64,000 bases of DNA from Streptomyces daqingensis (GTDB lineage: Bacteria; Actinomycetota; Actinomycetes; Streptomycetales; Streptomycetaceae), in contig NZ_BMMP01000003.1 in assembly GCF_014645895.1 (NCBI RefSeq), forward strand, positions 289,949 through 353,948. The letters run 5' to 3'. This document shows, piece by piece, positions 47,281 through 55,659 of the stretch (positions are counted from its first letter, which is position 1; each line of letters starts with the position of its first letter). Below the pieces are notes generated by a model. That model was not told the DNA's origin. It saw only the letters and a list, made by a program, of their open reading frames with translations, and did not search any database. A program made the position numbers and the translations under genes.

Positions 47281-48657
47281 ATGACCGCACACCGGGCAGC
47301 GAGCGACGACGTCAGGACTCCTGAACGTGCCGGTCCTGCTGCGGAGGCGTCCGGCCTCCACCGGCACTTCTCCGTCAGGCTTCTCGTGGGCCGTCTCGCG
47401 CCTGCCCTGTGGGTCGCCGGGGTCATGCTCTGGGAGTGCAGCCTCCCCGAGGGGACGCACGTCCTCGCGCTGCTGGCGGCCACCCCCGCCCTCGCCTGCG
47501 CCGGCAGCGCGGGCCGGTCGGGCATCTGGGTGGGCGGCGCGTGCGCGCTCCTCGCGCTCTACCCCCTCGGACTGTGCCCGGGCGACCAGCAGTTCGGCGG
47601 CCGGGCCGCGACGACCGCCGCCATCCTCTGCGTCGCGATGGCCAGTTGCTATGCGGTGCGCCGCCGGACACGGCTCGCCGACGAGCTGGCGAGCACCCGC
47701 GAAGTCGCCACCGCTGCACAACAGGCGCTGATAAGGCCGCTGCCCCCGCGTATCGAGGGTTTCACGCTGGCGGGCGCGTATCTCTCCGCCGCCCGCTGCG
47801 CGGCGGTCGGCGGCGATCTGTACGACGTGGCCGCCACCGCTCACGGCGTGCGCGTCGTCATCGGCGACGTACGGGGCCACGGGCTGGGCGCGGTCAGCAC
47901 GGTCGCCGCCGTGCTCGGCGCCTTCCGCGAGGCGGCGCACGACGAGAGTGAACTGGCGCAGGTGCTGCGCCGTCTGGAGAGGGCCCTCGACCGGCATCTG
48001 AACTGCCGCGGACTCTCCGCGCCGGGGAAGGGCGCCCCGGGTCCGGCGCAGGTGCCGGTGGCCTCGGCTTCCGCGGCAGCCGACGGATACGACGACGCCG
48101 ACGAGGAGTTCGTGACGGTCCTGCTGCTGGAGGTCCGCGCCGACGGCTCCGTCACGGTGCTCAACTGCGGCCACCCGTGGCCCTACCGGCTCTCCCAGGA
48201 GCGTGACGGGGCACCGGTCGTCGAACCCGTGGCGGAAGGCGAACCGCTGCCCCCGCTCGGGCTGCTGCCGCTGCCGCCGGGGCCACCGCGACCGCTGCGG
48301 CTCCAACTCCCGCCCGGCGAGACGCTGTTCCTCTACACGGACGGAGCGGAGGACGCCCGTGACCGGTCCGGGGAGTTCTTCCCGCTGCCGGAGGTGCTGC
48401 GTGCCGCTGTCACGGAGAGGACGCGCGCGGTACCCCCGATTCCGGCGGCTCCGGCCGAGGTCGTCGGCCGCGTACGGCACGAACTGCTCGGCCACACGCG
48501 CACCCGGCTGCCGGATGACGTTGCGCTTCTCGCGCTGCGCAACGACCGGTGCCGGGTGCACGGGCAGGCACAGGGACCCGGCAGGGAACGGGTCGCCGTG
48601 CGGCTGCCGTGCTCGTGCCGTGAGCCCTCCGCGGTCGGTGGGGGCGGTCAGCTGTAG
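47281..48657 (+). CDS. Membrane-associated SpoIIE/PP2C-type serine/threonine phosphatase
   Basis: A 458-residue protein. The N-terminal third holds about three to four membrane spans (LLVGRLAPALWVAGVMLWEC, VLALLAATPALACAG, ATTAAILCVAMASC). The rest is a SpoIIE-like PPM phosphatase with metal-binding aspartates in CAAVGGDLYDV and VVIGDVRGHG, the ETLFLYTDGAEDARD motif and the C-terminal LPDDVALLALR. Such phosphatases often dephosphorylate anti-anti-sigma factors, but no sigma-regulator gene is adjacent. ATG at 47281 has GGAGGG upstream. Its 3' end overlaps the convergent hbd gene by 10 bases. Confidence 0.88.
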   Translation: MTAHRAASDDVRTPERAGPAAEASGLHRHFSVRLLVGRLAPALWVAGVMLWECSLPEGTHVLALLAATPALACAGSAGRSGIWVGGACALLALYPLGLCPGDQQFGGRAATTAAILCVAMASCYAVRRRTRLADELASTREVATAAQQALIRPLPPRIEGFTLAGAYLSAARCAAVGGDLYDVAATAHGVRVVIGDVRGHGLGAVSTVAAVLGAFREAAHDESELAQVLRRLERALDRHLNCRGLSAPGKGAPGPAQVPVASASAAADGYDDADEEFVTVLLLEVRADGSVTVLNCGHPWPYRLSQERDGAPVVEPVAEGEPLPPLGLLPLPPGPPRPLRLQLPPGETLFLYTDGAEDARDRSGEFFPLPEVLRAAVTERTRAVPPIPAAPAEVVGRVRHELLGHTRTRLPDDVALLALRNDRCRVHGQAQGPGRERVAVRLPCSCREPSAVGGGGQL

Positions 48658-49508
48658 GCGTAGAAGCCCGCGCCGGCCTTACGTCCCAGCCGTCCCGCGT
48701 CCACCATCCGCTGCAGCAGCGGGGGAGCGGCGTACAGGGGCTCCTTGAACTCCTCGTACATGGAGTAGGCGACGGACGCGACGGTGTCCAGGCCGATGAG
48801 GTCGGTCAGCTTGAGGGGGCCCATCGGGTGGGCGCAGCCCATCTCCATGCCGTTGTCGATGTCCTCGCGGCTCGCGATCCCCGACTCGAACATGCGGATC
48901 GCCGAGAGCAGGTACGGGATGAGCAGCGCGTTGACGACGAAGCCGGAGCGGTCCTGCGCGCGGATCGTGTGCTTGCCGAGGAGACCGGTCACCGCGGCCT
49001 CGGCCCGCTTGATCGTTTCTTCGGCGGTGGTGAGTGCCGGGATGATCTCCACGAGCTGCTGTACCGGGGCGGGGTTGAAGAAGTGGATCCCGATGACCTG
49101 GTCCGGACGGGACGTGGCGACCGCGAGCTTGACCAGCGGGATCGAGGAGGTGTTGGACGCGAGGATGGCGTCGCTTCGGGTGACGACCTGGTCGAGCACC
49201 TGGAAGATCTCCGTCTTCACCTGCTCGTTCTCGATCACGGCCTCCACGACGAGGTCGCGGTCGGCGAAGTCTCCGAGGTCCGTGGTGAAGGCGAGCCGGT
49301 CGAGCGTGACGTCCCTCTCCTCCTCGGTGATCTTGCCTCGCTGGGCGGCCTTGCCGAGGGAGTTCACAAGCCGGGTGCGGCCGAGCTCCAGCGCTTCGCC
49401 CGTGGTCTCGGCGACCATGACGTCCAGACCTGCCCGCGCGCACACCTCGGCGATGCCGGCGCCCATCTGGCCGCAGCCCACCACTCCGACGCGTTCGATG
49501 TCCGTCAC
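48648..49508 (-). CDS. 3-hydroxybutyryl-CoA dehydrogenase
   Basis: A 286-residue NAD(P)-dependent enzyme that interconverts acetoacetyl-CoA and 3-hydroxybutyryl-CoA in fatty-acid or polyhydroxybutyrate/butyryl-CoA metabolism. The N-terminal Rossmann domain has VGVVGCGQMGAGIAEVCARA. The catalytic region contains SNTSSIPLVKLA and GIHFFNPAPVQQLVEII (His-Asn-Glu set), and the C-terminal domain has GFVVNALLIPYLLSAIRMFE. The start is GTG at 49508. It overlaps the convergent phosphatase gene end by 10 bases. Confidence 0.93.
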   Translation of the reverse strand: MTDIERVGVVGCGQMGAGIAEVCARAGLDVMVAETTGEALELGRTRLVNSLGKAAQRGKITEEERDVTLDRLAFTTDLGDFADRDLVVEAVIENEQVKTEIFQVLDQVVTRSDAILASNTSSIPLVKLAVATSRPDQVIGIHFFNPAPVQQLVEIIPALTTAEETIKRAEAAVTGLLGKHTIRAQDRSGFVVNALLIPYLLSAIRMFESGIASREDIDNGMEMGCAHPMGPLKLTDLIGLDTVASVAYSMYEEFKEPLYAAPPLLQRMVDAGRLGRKAGAGFYAYS

Positions 49509-49766
49509 CTCGTGCCTTTCGCTGATCCTGTGGTCCAGGGCGGCGCGGGCATGCGCGGCCGTCCCCTCAGAGTCCCCGTACGCCGCCCGACGTTACCCCC
49601 CGCGCCCGGTCCTCGTGGAGCGGGGGCGACGGCGGGCGCGGGGGGTTGTCCGTACGCGGTCAGCGCGACAGCATCGGCGAATCGGTCTCCGCCGCAGCGA
49701 GGGACTATGGAGCCAGGGACCGCGGCTCACCGGACGGCAGGGCGACGAGGACGCAGGGGGAAGCAC

Positions 49767-51029
49767 ATGCGACGGATCACGCGGAGGAGCTTCGCCGCGG
49801 GCACGGCGGGAGCGGCCGGGACGCTGTGGGGCGTCACCGGCTCGACCAACGCCCGCGCGGCTGCATACGACCGCAAGCGGCTCAGCGGCGGTGCCCGCCA
49901 CGGAGGCGGACACCGGGACGTACGCGGCATGTGGATCGCGACCGTCGACAACCGCGACTGGCCCAGCGAATCCGGCCTCTCCCCGAAGGAGCAGCAGGCG
50001 GAGCTGGTCGGGCATCTGGAGACGGCGTGCCGCCGCCGCCTCGACACGGTCTACCTCCAGGTCCGCCCGACCGCTGACGCGTTGTGGCCCTCGCGGTACG
50101 AACCGTGGTCGCAGTGGCTGACCGGCACCCAGGGCAAGGAGCCGGGCTGGGACCCGCTGCGTTTCGCCGTCCGCGAGGCGCACCGGCGGGATCTGGCCGT
50201 CGAGGCGTGGTTCAACCCGTACCGCATCGCGCTGCACGATGATCCCGGGAAGCTCGTCGCCGGGCATCCCGCGCGCAGGCACCCGGAGTGGGTCGTCCCC
50301 TACGGTGGCAAGCTCTACTACAACCCGGGGCTGCCGCAGGTCAGGCGCTTCGTGCAGGACGCCATGCTGGACGCGGTGGTGCGCTACGACATCGACGCCG
50401 TCCACTGGGACGACTACTTCTACCCCTACCCGGTGCCCGGCGAGACCTTCGACGACAGCGACGCCTTCGAGCAGTACGGCAAGGACTTCCCCGACCTCGC
50501 GTCCTGGCGCCGCAACAACATCGACCTGCTGGTGAGGGAGTTCGCCCACCGCGTGCACCGCGTCAAACCGCGGCTTCCTTTCGGCGTCTCGCCCTTCGGG
50601 GTCTGGCGCAACAGGACGAGCGATCCCGCCGGTTCGGACACCGCCGCGCAGGTGCAGAGCTACGACGACAACTTCGCGGACACCCGCCGCTGGGTGCGGG
50701 AGGGCTGGATCGACTACATCCTCCCGCAGATCTACTGGCACATGGGCTTCGAGGACGCCGACTACGCGAAGCTGGCGCCCTGGTGGGCGGAGACCGTACG
50801 CGGCACCGGCACGCGCCTGTACCTCGGTGAGGCGCTGTACAAGGCGGGCGACCCGGCTCAGCCGGAGGCCTGGCAGGATCCCGCAGAGCTGTCGCGGCAC
50901 CTCACGCTCTGCAAGTCGCTGCCCGAGGTGCGGGGCCACGTCTTCTTCTCCGCGATGGAGGTCGGCGAGGACAAGATCGGTGCGATGGACCGCGTCGTGG
51001 CCGACCACTACACGGCGCGGCGCCGCTGA
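49767..51029 (+). CDS. Tat-exported glycosyl hydrolase-like protein (GHL10 / DUF187 family)
   Basis: A 420-residue secreted protein with a twin-arginine signal (RRITRRSFAAGTAGAAG). The mature part is a TIM-barrel of the GHL10 family: RGMWIATVDNRDWPS, VYLQVRPTADALWPS, EAWFNPYRI and DAVHWDDYFYPYP (acidic catalytic candidates), then WIDYILPQIYW. Some relatives act on peptidoglycan glycan strands, so a cell-wall substrate is plausible. The ATG at 49767 was chosen because it gives the Tat signal; the open frame continues far upstream but lies antisense to hbd. It fits the tatAC genes earlier in the window. Confidence 0.87.
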   Translation: MRRITRRSFAAGTAGAAGTLWGVTGSTNARAAAYDRKRLSGGARHGGGHRDVRGMWIATVDNRDWPSESGLSPKEQQAELVGHLETACRRRLDTVYLQVRPTADALWPSRYEPWSQWLTGTQGKEPGWDPLRFAVREAHRRDLAVEAWFNPYRIALHDDPGKLVAGHPARRHPEWVVPYGGKLYYNPGLPQVRRFVQDAMLDAVVRYDIDAVHWDDYFYPYPVPGETFDDSDAFEQYGKDFPDLASWRRNNIDLLVREFAHRVHRVKPRLPFGVSPFGVWRNRTSDPAGSDTAAQVQSYDDNFADTRRWVREGWIDYILPQIYWHMGFEDADYAKLAPWWAETVRGTGTRLYLGEALYKAGDPAQPEAWQDPAELSRHLTLCKSLPEVRGHVFFSAMEVGEDKIGAMDRVVADHYTARRR

Positions 51030-51067
51030 AACAGCCCTTGCAGCCCGTGAGTTGAGGACGGGCGGCC

Positions 51068-52333
51068 TCAGCGGTGCCCGAAGAACTCGAGTTCGGCGAT
51101 CGCGGGCCGCCGCCCCGGACGCGCTCCGTAGGCGTCCTCGACCGCGACGGTGACCTGTACGACGTCCGAGCCGCGTACGTCGAAACTCTGGTCGCCCGCC
51201 TGGTCCTTGAGGCGGATCGGCTTGGTGGACCGCTCGCCGGACTCCTTGTGTAGCGTCAGCGTGAGATGCGAGGGCCGCGCCTCCTTCAGGTACTCGTCCT
51301 GCTTGGCCGAAGTCCCCGGTGTGACCAGCAACTTGGTCAGGCGGACCGGCTTCTCGAACGACGCGCGCACGTAGTGTCCCGTGAACGTCCCGGCCCGTTC
51401 CGGGGCCCAGTAGCGGTTGCTGAGCTTGTCGAACGCGGCGGCTGGTGCGTGGCCCTTAGCGGAGCTGGAAGCGGTGGGCCGGACCACCTGCAGCGCCTCC
51501 GGCTTGCCCGTGCTCTGCCGGGCGAAGTCGAAGGCCCCGGCCAGCTCCGCGCGGAAGATCCACGCGAGGCACGCGAGAAGCAGCAGCACCAGCGGCAGCG
51601 CGAGTCGCGGACGGGACATCACGCGGTGCCGCGGCCGGCTGCCCGCTTTGCGGCGGCGCTCCGAGCGCGCGCCGAACAGCCGCCGCCACCACGGGAGTTC
51701 CCCGGCGGCCGGTGGCGCACCCGCGGTCTGTGCGGGGTTCAGGACGCTGCCGCAGCCGAGACATAGCCGGCGGTCGCCGGGGTTCACCGTGCGGCAGCGG
51801 GGACAGGTGCGGGTGGTCCGCGGCGGCTGCGGCGCAGGCCTGCCGGGGGGAGAGGGCGGCGGCTCCTCATGGTGGCGGGGGCCCGTCCCGCCGGAGAGTT
51901 CGTCGCCGGGGCGGCGGGGCGCGGCGGCCGCCGGTTCCGGTGCCGCGGCAGGCTGGACGGCTGGAGGGGCCGGGGGAGGCGGGGGCGCTGCGGGCGGGGA
52001 GGTACCCGGGGCGGGCCGCGGCACGGGCGGAGTGCCGGCTCTCCCCGGCCCGCCGGCGCGGGACGGCCGTCCGCTCCCTTCCCCTGCTTCCGGGGCGCGG
52101 GGCGGAGAGGCGACCGGATCAGGCGAGCCGGGAGAACCGCCGGGCGGCTCCTCGCCGGACGGGCCGGACCGCCCCCGCTCCCGCGGCCGCGGTTCGCCCC
52201 GGGCCGTCTGCCCGCCCCGGCCCGCCTGGCCGTCCTGGCCGTCTTCGTCGTCCCAGCCGAGGAACGCCTGGCAGGACGTGCAGAACTGCGTGCCCGGCGG
52301 GTTGTGCCGGCCGCATTCGGGACAGGTCGTCAC
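51068..52333 (-). CDS. Zinc-ribbon / transmembrane / discoidin-like protein of the CIS cluster (CisA-like)
   Basis: A 421-residue bitopic membrane protein. A zinc ribbon at the N-terminus (Cys4, 7, 18, 21) is followed by a ~150-residue Pro/Gly/Ala-rich linker, a second zinc ribbon (Cys177, 180, 191, 194), a basic juxtamembrane stretch and a membrane helix (~243-260). The extracytoplasmic domain looks like a discoidin/F5-8 C-type beta-sandwich (RPTASSSAKGHAPAAAFD, NRYWAPERAGT). Its start overlaps the tail-protein-I stop by GTGA, so it belongs to the CIS operon. From memory, Streptomyces CIS loci encode a membrane protein CisA with this topology that links the particle to the membrane; identity is inferred. 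Confidence 0.8.
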   Translation of the reverse strand: MTTCPECGRHNPPGTQFCTSCQAFLGWDDEDGQDGQAGRGGQTARGEPRPRERGRSGPSGEEPPGGSPGSPDPVASPPRAPEAGEGSGRPSRAGGPGRAGTPPVPRPAPGTSPPAAPPPPPAPPAVQPAAAPEPAAAAPRRPGDELSGGTGPRHHEEPPPSPPGRPAPQPPRTTRTCPRCRTVNPGDRRLCLGCGSVLNPAQTAGAPPAAGELPWWRRLFGARSERRRKAGSRPRHRVMSRPRLALPLVLLLLACLAWIFRAELAGAFDFARQSTGKPEALQVVRPTASSSAKGHAPAAAFDKLSNRYWAPERAGTFTGHYVRASFEKPVRLTKLLVTPGTSAKQDEYLKEARPSHLTLTLHKESGERSTKPIRLKDQAGDQSFDVRGSDVVQVTVAVEDAYGARPGRRPAIAELEFFGHR

Positions 52334-52887
52334 GGTCCCGCTCCCTCCGTCTCGGGCAGGATCTCCAGCTCGTACCGCACGTGTGCCGGAACCTCGGCGG
52401 TGATCAGCTTCTCCAGCCGCGCCCGGTTCATCCGGGCGGGTTCGGCGGTGGTCAACCGCACGCGCGCCCACGCTACTTCGTCACCGGGGAGCTCCGCGTC
52501 CGGGTCCGCCGACCAGGTGCACGCGCCGCTCTCCGCGATCTCGGGTTCGATGCCGGTCTCGACGCGCAGGGCGGCAGCGAGGCCTTCCGTCGTGCCGCGC
52601 CTCCGGTGGCGGACCACCGCGCTGGAGACCACGGCACGCCGCTGGGTGATCGGACGCTCCTCGTCGACCTCCACCGACACCCAACTCGCCAGCCATGTGA
52701 GGAAGTCGTCCGGCGCGGTCACGGGATGCAGATGTGCCGGAAGGTTGTCGAGCGTCAGCAGCACCGGTGCCAGCACCTCGTCCAGGGCGCCGAGGAAGCG
52801 CCGGAGGAAGTCGTCCTCCACGTACAGGGAGGGAAGCTGGTCCAGCAGCGGGTACGGCGTCGGCAGCCGGGGGACGGAGGCGCGCAT
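52330..52887 (-). CDS. CIS tail protein I-like (P2 gpI family)
   Basis: A 185-residue baseplate protein. The start PRLPTPYPLLDQLPSLYVED and FLTWLASWVSVEVDEERPIT belong to the phage tail protein I group found at the outer baseplate of contractile particles. It would form part of the wedge or link to the membrane-associated machinery. It starts one base before the stop of the baseplate J gene is cleared and overlaps the downstream membrane-protein gene by four bases, so the set is translated as a unit. Confidence 0.85.
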   Translation of the reverse strand: MRASVPRLPTPYPLLDQLPSLYVEDDFLRRFLGALDEVLAPVLLTLDNLPAHLHPVTAPDDFLTWLASWVSVEVDEERPITQRRAVVSSAVVRHRRRGTTEGLAAALRVETGIEPEIAESGACTWSADPDAELPGDEVAWARVRLTTAEPARMNRARLEKLITAEVPAHVRYELEILPETEGAGP

Positions 52888-52888
52888 G

Positions 52889-54883
52889 TCAGGCCTCCCG
52901 GACGCGGAGCTGGTGCTCGTAGCTGAAGACGAGGGCGTGCCGGTCGAGGGCGATCTTGTCGGTGGCCTCGTCGCGTTCGCCCGTGACCGGGTCGGCGGGG
53001 AAGAGCCGCACGTCCTCCACCAGGTCGACGCCGCGCACCCGCTGGAGCACCGCGAAGGCCTCGCCCGAGTGCACCGGACGCCCGAACGGCCAGCCGTGCC
53101 CGTCGGGACCTCCGGTGAGCGCGTTGAAGTAGCCGTACAGCGCCGCCAGCGCCTCGTCGCGCAGCCGCTCGTGGGAGGCGCCCCGCACCGCCTGGACGGA
53201 GGCGACGACCGTGACGCCCTGGTAGTACGGGGGCCCCACGATGAGCCGGGCGCCGATGGGCCGCCGCGACTCCAGATGCGCTGCGATCGTGGCGAGGGTG
53301 TCCTCCGGCGGCTTCAGCTGCCCGAATTCGATACGTCCCAGCGCGTCGCCGCTGCCGGCCGGGACCACCAGCAGCCTTACCCCGCCGCCCTGTTGGCCGG
53401 AGGCGTCGCCGCCCTGCCGGGCGTCCTGCCCGTCCGCACCGGAGGCGCCCACCGGGACGCAGCACACGCGGGCGGCGTCCGGGGCGACTTCGGCCGCCAG
53501 CTGCTCGTAGTCCGCGGGGACCACCGCGCGGTGCAGCGTACGCAGCGTCATGGGGCCCCGCACGCGGACGTTGTCCATGCTCTCCCCGTCGACGCCGCCC
53601 TGGGCGGGACGGCGGTTCTCCACCCGCGCCACGTAGGGCAGCGAACTGCGCAGCACCCGCAGCGCACCGCGGGCCACGTTGCCCGAACTCCCGCCGCCCG
53701 TGCGGTAACGCCGTACCCGGACGTGGCATCCCTTGGGCGGCACGGCCCCGTTCAGCCGGAGGCTGCCGTCCCGTTCACGCAGGGCCGGACCGAACTCCAC
53801 GCGGCCCGAGTTGGGGTCGAGCGTGATGTGCCGGTCGGAGGGAGTGGAGTGCGCGAAGCTGTCGACACGCGTCCACTCCACCCAGCCCTCACCCTCGGCC
53901 ACCTCGACGGTGAACGGCTCCTCGTCCTGCACCACCGGCGGCCGGGCGACGTGGAACTGCTGCCCCGGAACCCCCTCCGAGAGCCCCAGCGACTCCTCGT
54001 GGACGGTCTCGGCGTGCGCGGCCTCGACCGTCCCGCCGATGGTGAACGCCGTCACGCCCCGCACGGTCGGCGACTGCAGATACGTCGGCTGCCCGTCGAC
54101 CGCCTCCACGAGGCGGCAGCGGACCCAGCCGCCCGCATGTCCGGCGACCGTCGTGACGCCGTGCGTGGCGGGCATGTGCAGGATGACCTCGCCCGCCTTG
54201 TTGAAGCCGCCCGTGTCGTCCTTGTCGACGTCGCAGGGCGCCCAGTTCTCGCCGTCCCACGCCTCCCACTGCAGCGGCGGCCGGCGCGGGTCTACGCCGA
54301 CGCCCTCCACGCGGCAGTCGAGCCGCAGCACCAGCACGCAGCCGGGCACGGGACCGGACAGGCCGATGTACAGGCAGTCGCCGGGCACGGGCGTGGTCTG
54401 GAAGCACGTCACGTCCCGCTGGAGCGTCAGCTCCTCCGACCGGTCCGTGGCACGTCCGGAGCCGGGCGACGTCGCCAGGTGCGCGTACGAGCACGGCACC
54501 ACCGACAGCTCCCGCCGGGTCGTGAAGACCACCGCCTCCTCCGTCTCGGTGCGCAGCGTCGCCACCTCCGTGCCCGCGTGGACGCGCACCGGCTCCGGCT
54601 GCGGGGCGGACAGCCAGAACGTCACGTCCGTGCGCGCCGCCGTCGGCGGATACAGCCGCACGCCGATCAGGTCGAGGAAGGCCAGGTAGTTCTTGTCCGG
54701 AACCCTGTTGAGGCGGTAGACGAGCTGGTCGACCATCGACGCGAACGCCTCGATCAGCGTCACCCCGGGATCGGACACGTTGTGGTCCGTCCACTCCGGA
54801 CAGCGCTGCTGCACCAGCCGCTTGGCCTCGTCGACCAGAGTCTGGAAGCGCCGGTCGTCCAGGTTGGGACTGGGGAGCGTCAT
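52889..54883 (-). CDS. CIS baseplate wedge protein J-like
   Basis: A 664-residue baseplate assembly protein of the phage J / T4 gp6 type. The N-terminus has CPEWTDHNVSDPGVTLIEAF, the usual opening of this family in injection systems. The middle carries a putative carbohydrate-binding-like beta domain (GWVEWTRVDSFAHSTPSDRH), and the C-terminal gp6-like part has RTLHRAVVPADYEQLAAEVA. It would build the wedges that open when the sheath contracts. It overlaps the gp25-like gene by ATGA. Confidence 0.88.
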   Translation of the reverse strand: MTLPSPNLDDRRFQTLVDEAKRLVQQRCPEWTDHNVSDPGVTLIEAFASMVDQLVYRLNRVPDKNYLAFLDLIGVRLYPPTAARTDVTFWLSAPQPEPVRVHAGTEVATLRTETEEAVVFTTRRELSVVPCSYAHLATSPGSGRATDRSEELTLQRDVTCFQTTPVPGDCLYIGLSGPVPGCVLVLRLDCRVEGVGVDPRRPPLQWEAWDGENWAPCDVDKDDTGGFNKAGEVILHMPATHGVTTVAGHAGGWVRCRLVEAVDGQPTYLQSPTVRGVTAFTIGGTVEAAHAETVHEESLGLSEGVPGQQFHVARPPVVQDEEPFTVEVAEGEGWVEWTRVDSFAHSTPSDRHITLDPNSGRVEFGPALRERDGSLRLNGAVPPKGCHVRVRRYRTGGGSSGNVARGALRVLRSSLPYVARVENRRPAQGGVDGESMDNVRVRGPMTLRTLHRAVVPADYEQLAAEVAPDAARVCCVPVGASGADGQDARQGGDASGQQGGGVRLLVVPAGSGDALGRIEFGQLKPPEDTLATIAAHLESRRPIGARLIVGPPYYQGVTVVASVQAVRGASHERLRDEALAALYGYFNALTGGPDGHGWPFGRPVHSGEAFAVLQRVRGVDLVEDVRLFPADPVTGERDEATDKIALDRHALVFSYEHQLRVREA

Positions 54884-55290
54884 GCTCCGCCCTCCTCGCG
54901 CTGCGGGATCACATAGAACGGGAAGACGAGGTTGCGCGGATCGTTGGTGCCGCGCACCGCGTAGCTGATGTCGATGTAGAGGACGCCGTCGTCGGCGCCG
55001 TCGAACCGCACGGCCACGTCCGCGACTTCGATACGGGGCTCCCAGCGCTCCAGCGCCAGACGCACCTCGTACGACAGCTGCCCGGCGGTGGCCGCGTCAG
55101 CAGGAGCGAAGACGTACTCGCCCAGCGCGCAGCCGAATTCGGGCCGCATGGGCCGCTCACCGGGGGAGGTGCCCAGCACGATCCTGATGGCCTCCTCGAT
55201 CTCCCGGTCACCCCCCACCAGGGCGATGCTTCCGGTCGCGTCGGTACGGGGCGGGAACGCCCAGCCGCGGCCGACGAACTGCTGCGCCAC
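54880..55290 (-). CDS. CIS baseplate protein gp25-like
   Basis: A 136-residue protein of the GPW/gp25 family: EIEEAIRIVLGTSPGERPMR and the EFGCALGEYVFAP motif are its signature (the EPR-type core). In T4 and other contractile tails gp25 nucleates the sheath on the baseplate. The GTG start at 55290 was chosen because the sequence begins in typical family fashion there. It overlaps the baseplate J gene by four bases. Confidence 0.92.
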   Translation of the reverse strand: MAQQFVGRGWAFPPRTDATGSIALVGGDREIEEAIRIVLGTSPGERPMRPEFGCALGEYVFAPADAATAGQLSYEVRLALERWEPRIEVADVAVRFDGADDGVLYIDISYAVRGTNDPRNLVFPFYVIPQREEGGA

Positions 55291-55291
55291 C

Positions 55292-55567
55292 TCATCCTCC
55301 GATCAGGACGGTCGGGCACCCGGACGTGACGGCGGCGCCACAGCCGGCCTTGTCGCCGACGCGTGCCGCGGGCTTGCCTCCGATGAGGACGCTCGAACTC
55401 CCGGGCCCCACAAGGGGACCGGGCGGATGGGCGGCGGGCGACGCGCACTGGTGCGAGGTGCCCACGGTCGCGGCGGGCCTGCCGCCGACGAGCACGCTGG
55501 GAACGCCGGGGGGACCGACGGTGCCGGGGTGCCCGGTGGGGTCGCCGACGCGTGCTGCTTGGGGCAC
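55292..55567 (-). CDS. PAAR-domain spike-tip protein
   Basis: A 91-residue PAAR-repeat protein. Two repeat units are visible (ARVGDPTGHPGTVGPP, then AARVGDKAGCGAAVTS), each followed by an SVLVGG/TVLIGG end. His/Cys residues are suited to bind the tip metal ion. It would cap the VgrG spike and pierce the target membrane. The GTG start has AGGAGGAG upstream. No effector domain is fused to it. Confidence 0.9.
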   Translation of the reverse strand: MPQAARVGDPTGHPGTVGPPGVPSVLVGGRPAATVGTSHQCASPAAHPPGPLVGPGSSSVLIGGKPAARVGDKAGCGAAVTSGCPTVLIGG

Positions 55568-55659
55568 TGGCTCTCCTCCTGTTCTCCGCGCGGGAGTCCC
55601 GGGGGACTCCCGCGCGGCTCGGCCGGGCTCGAAGGGGCTCGCAGGATCGCTTCAGGCAC

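Noticed and set aside
48828..49766. Upstream extension of the GHL10-type hydrolase frame
   Set aside because: It overlaps hbd on the other strand. A proper Tat signal and ribosome site mark the start at 49767.
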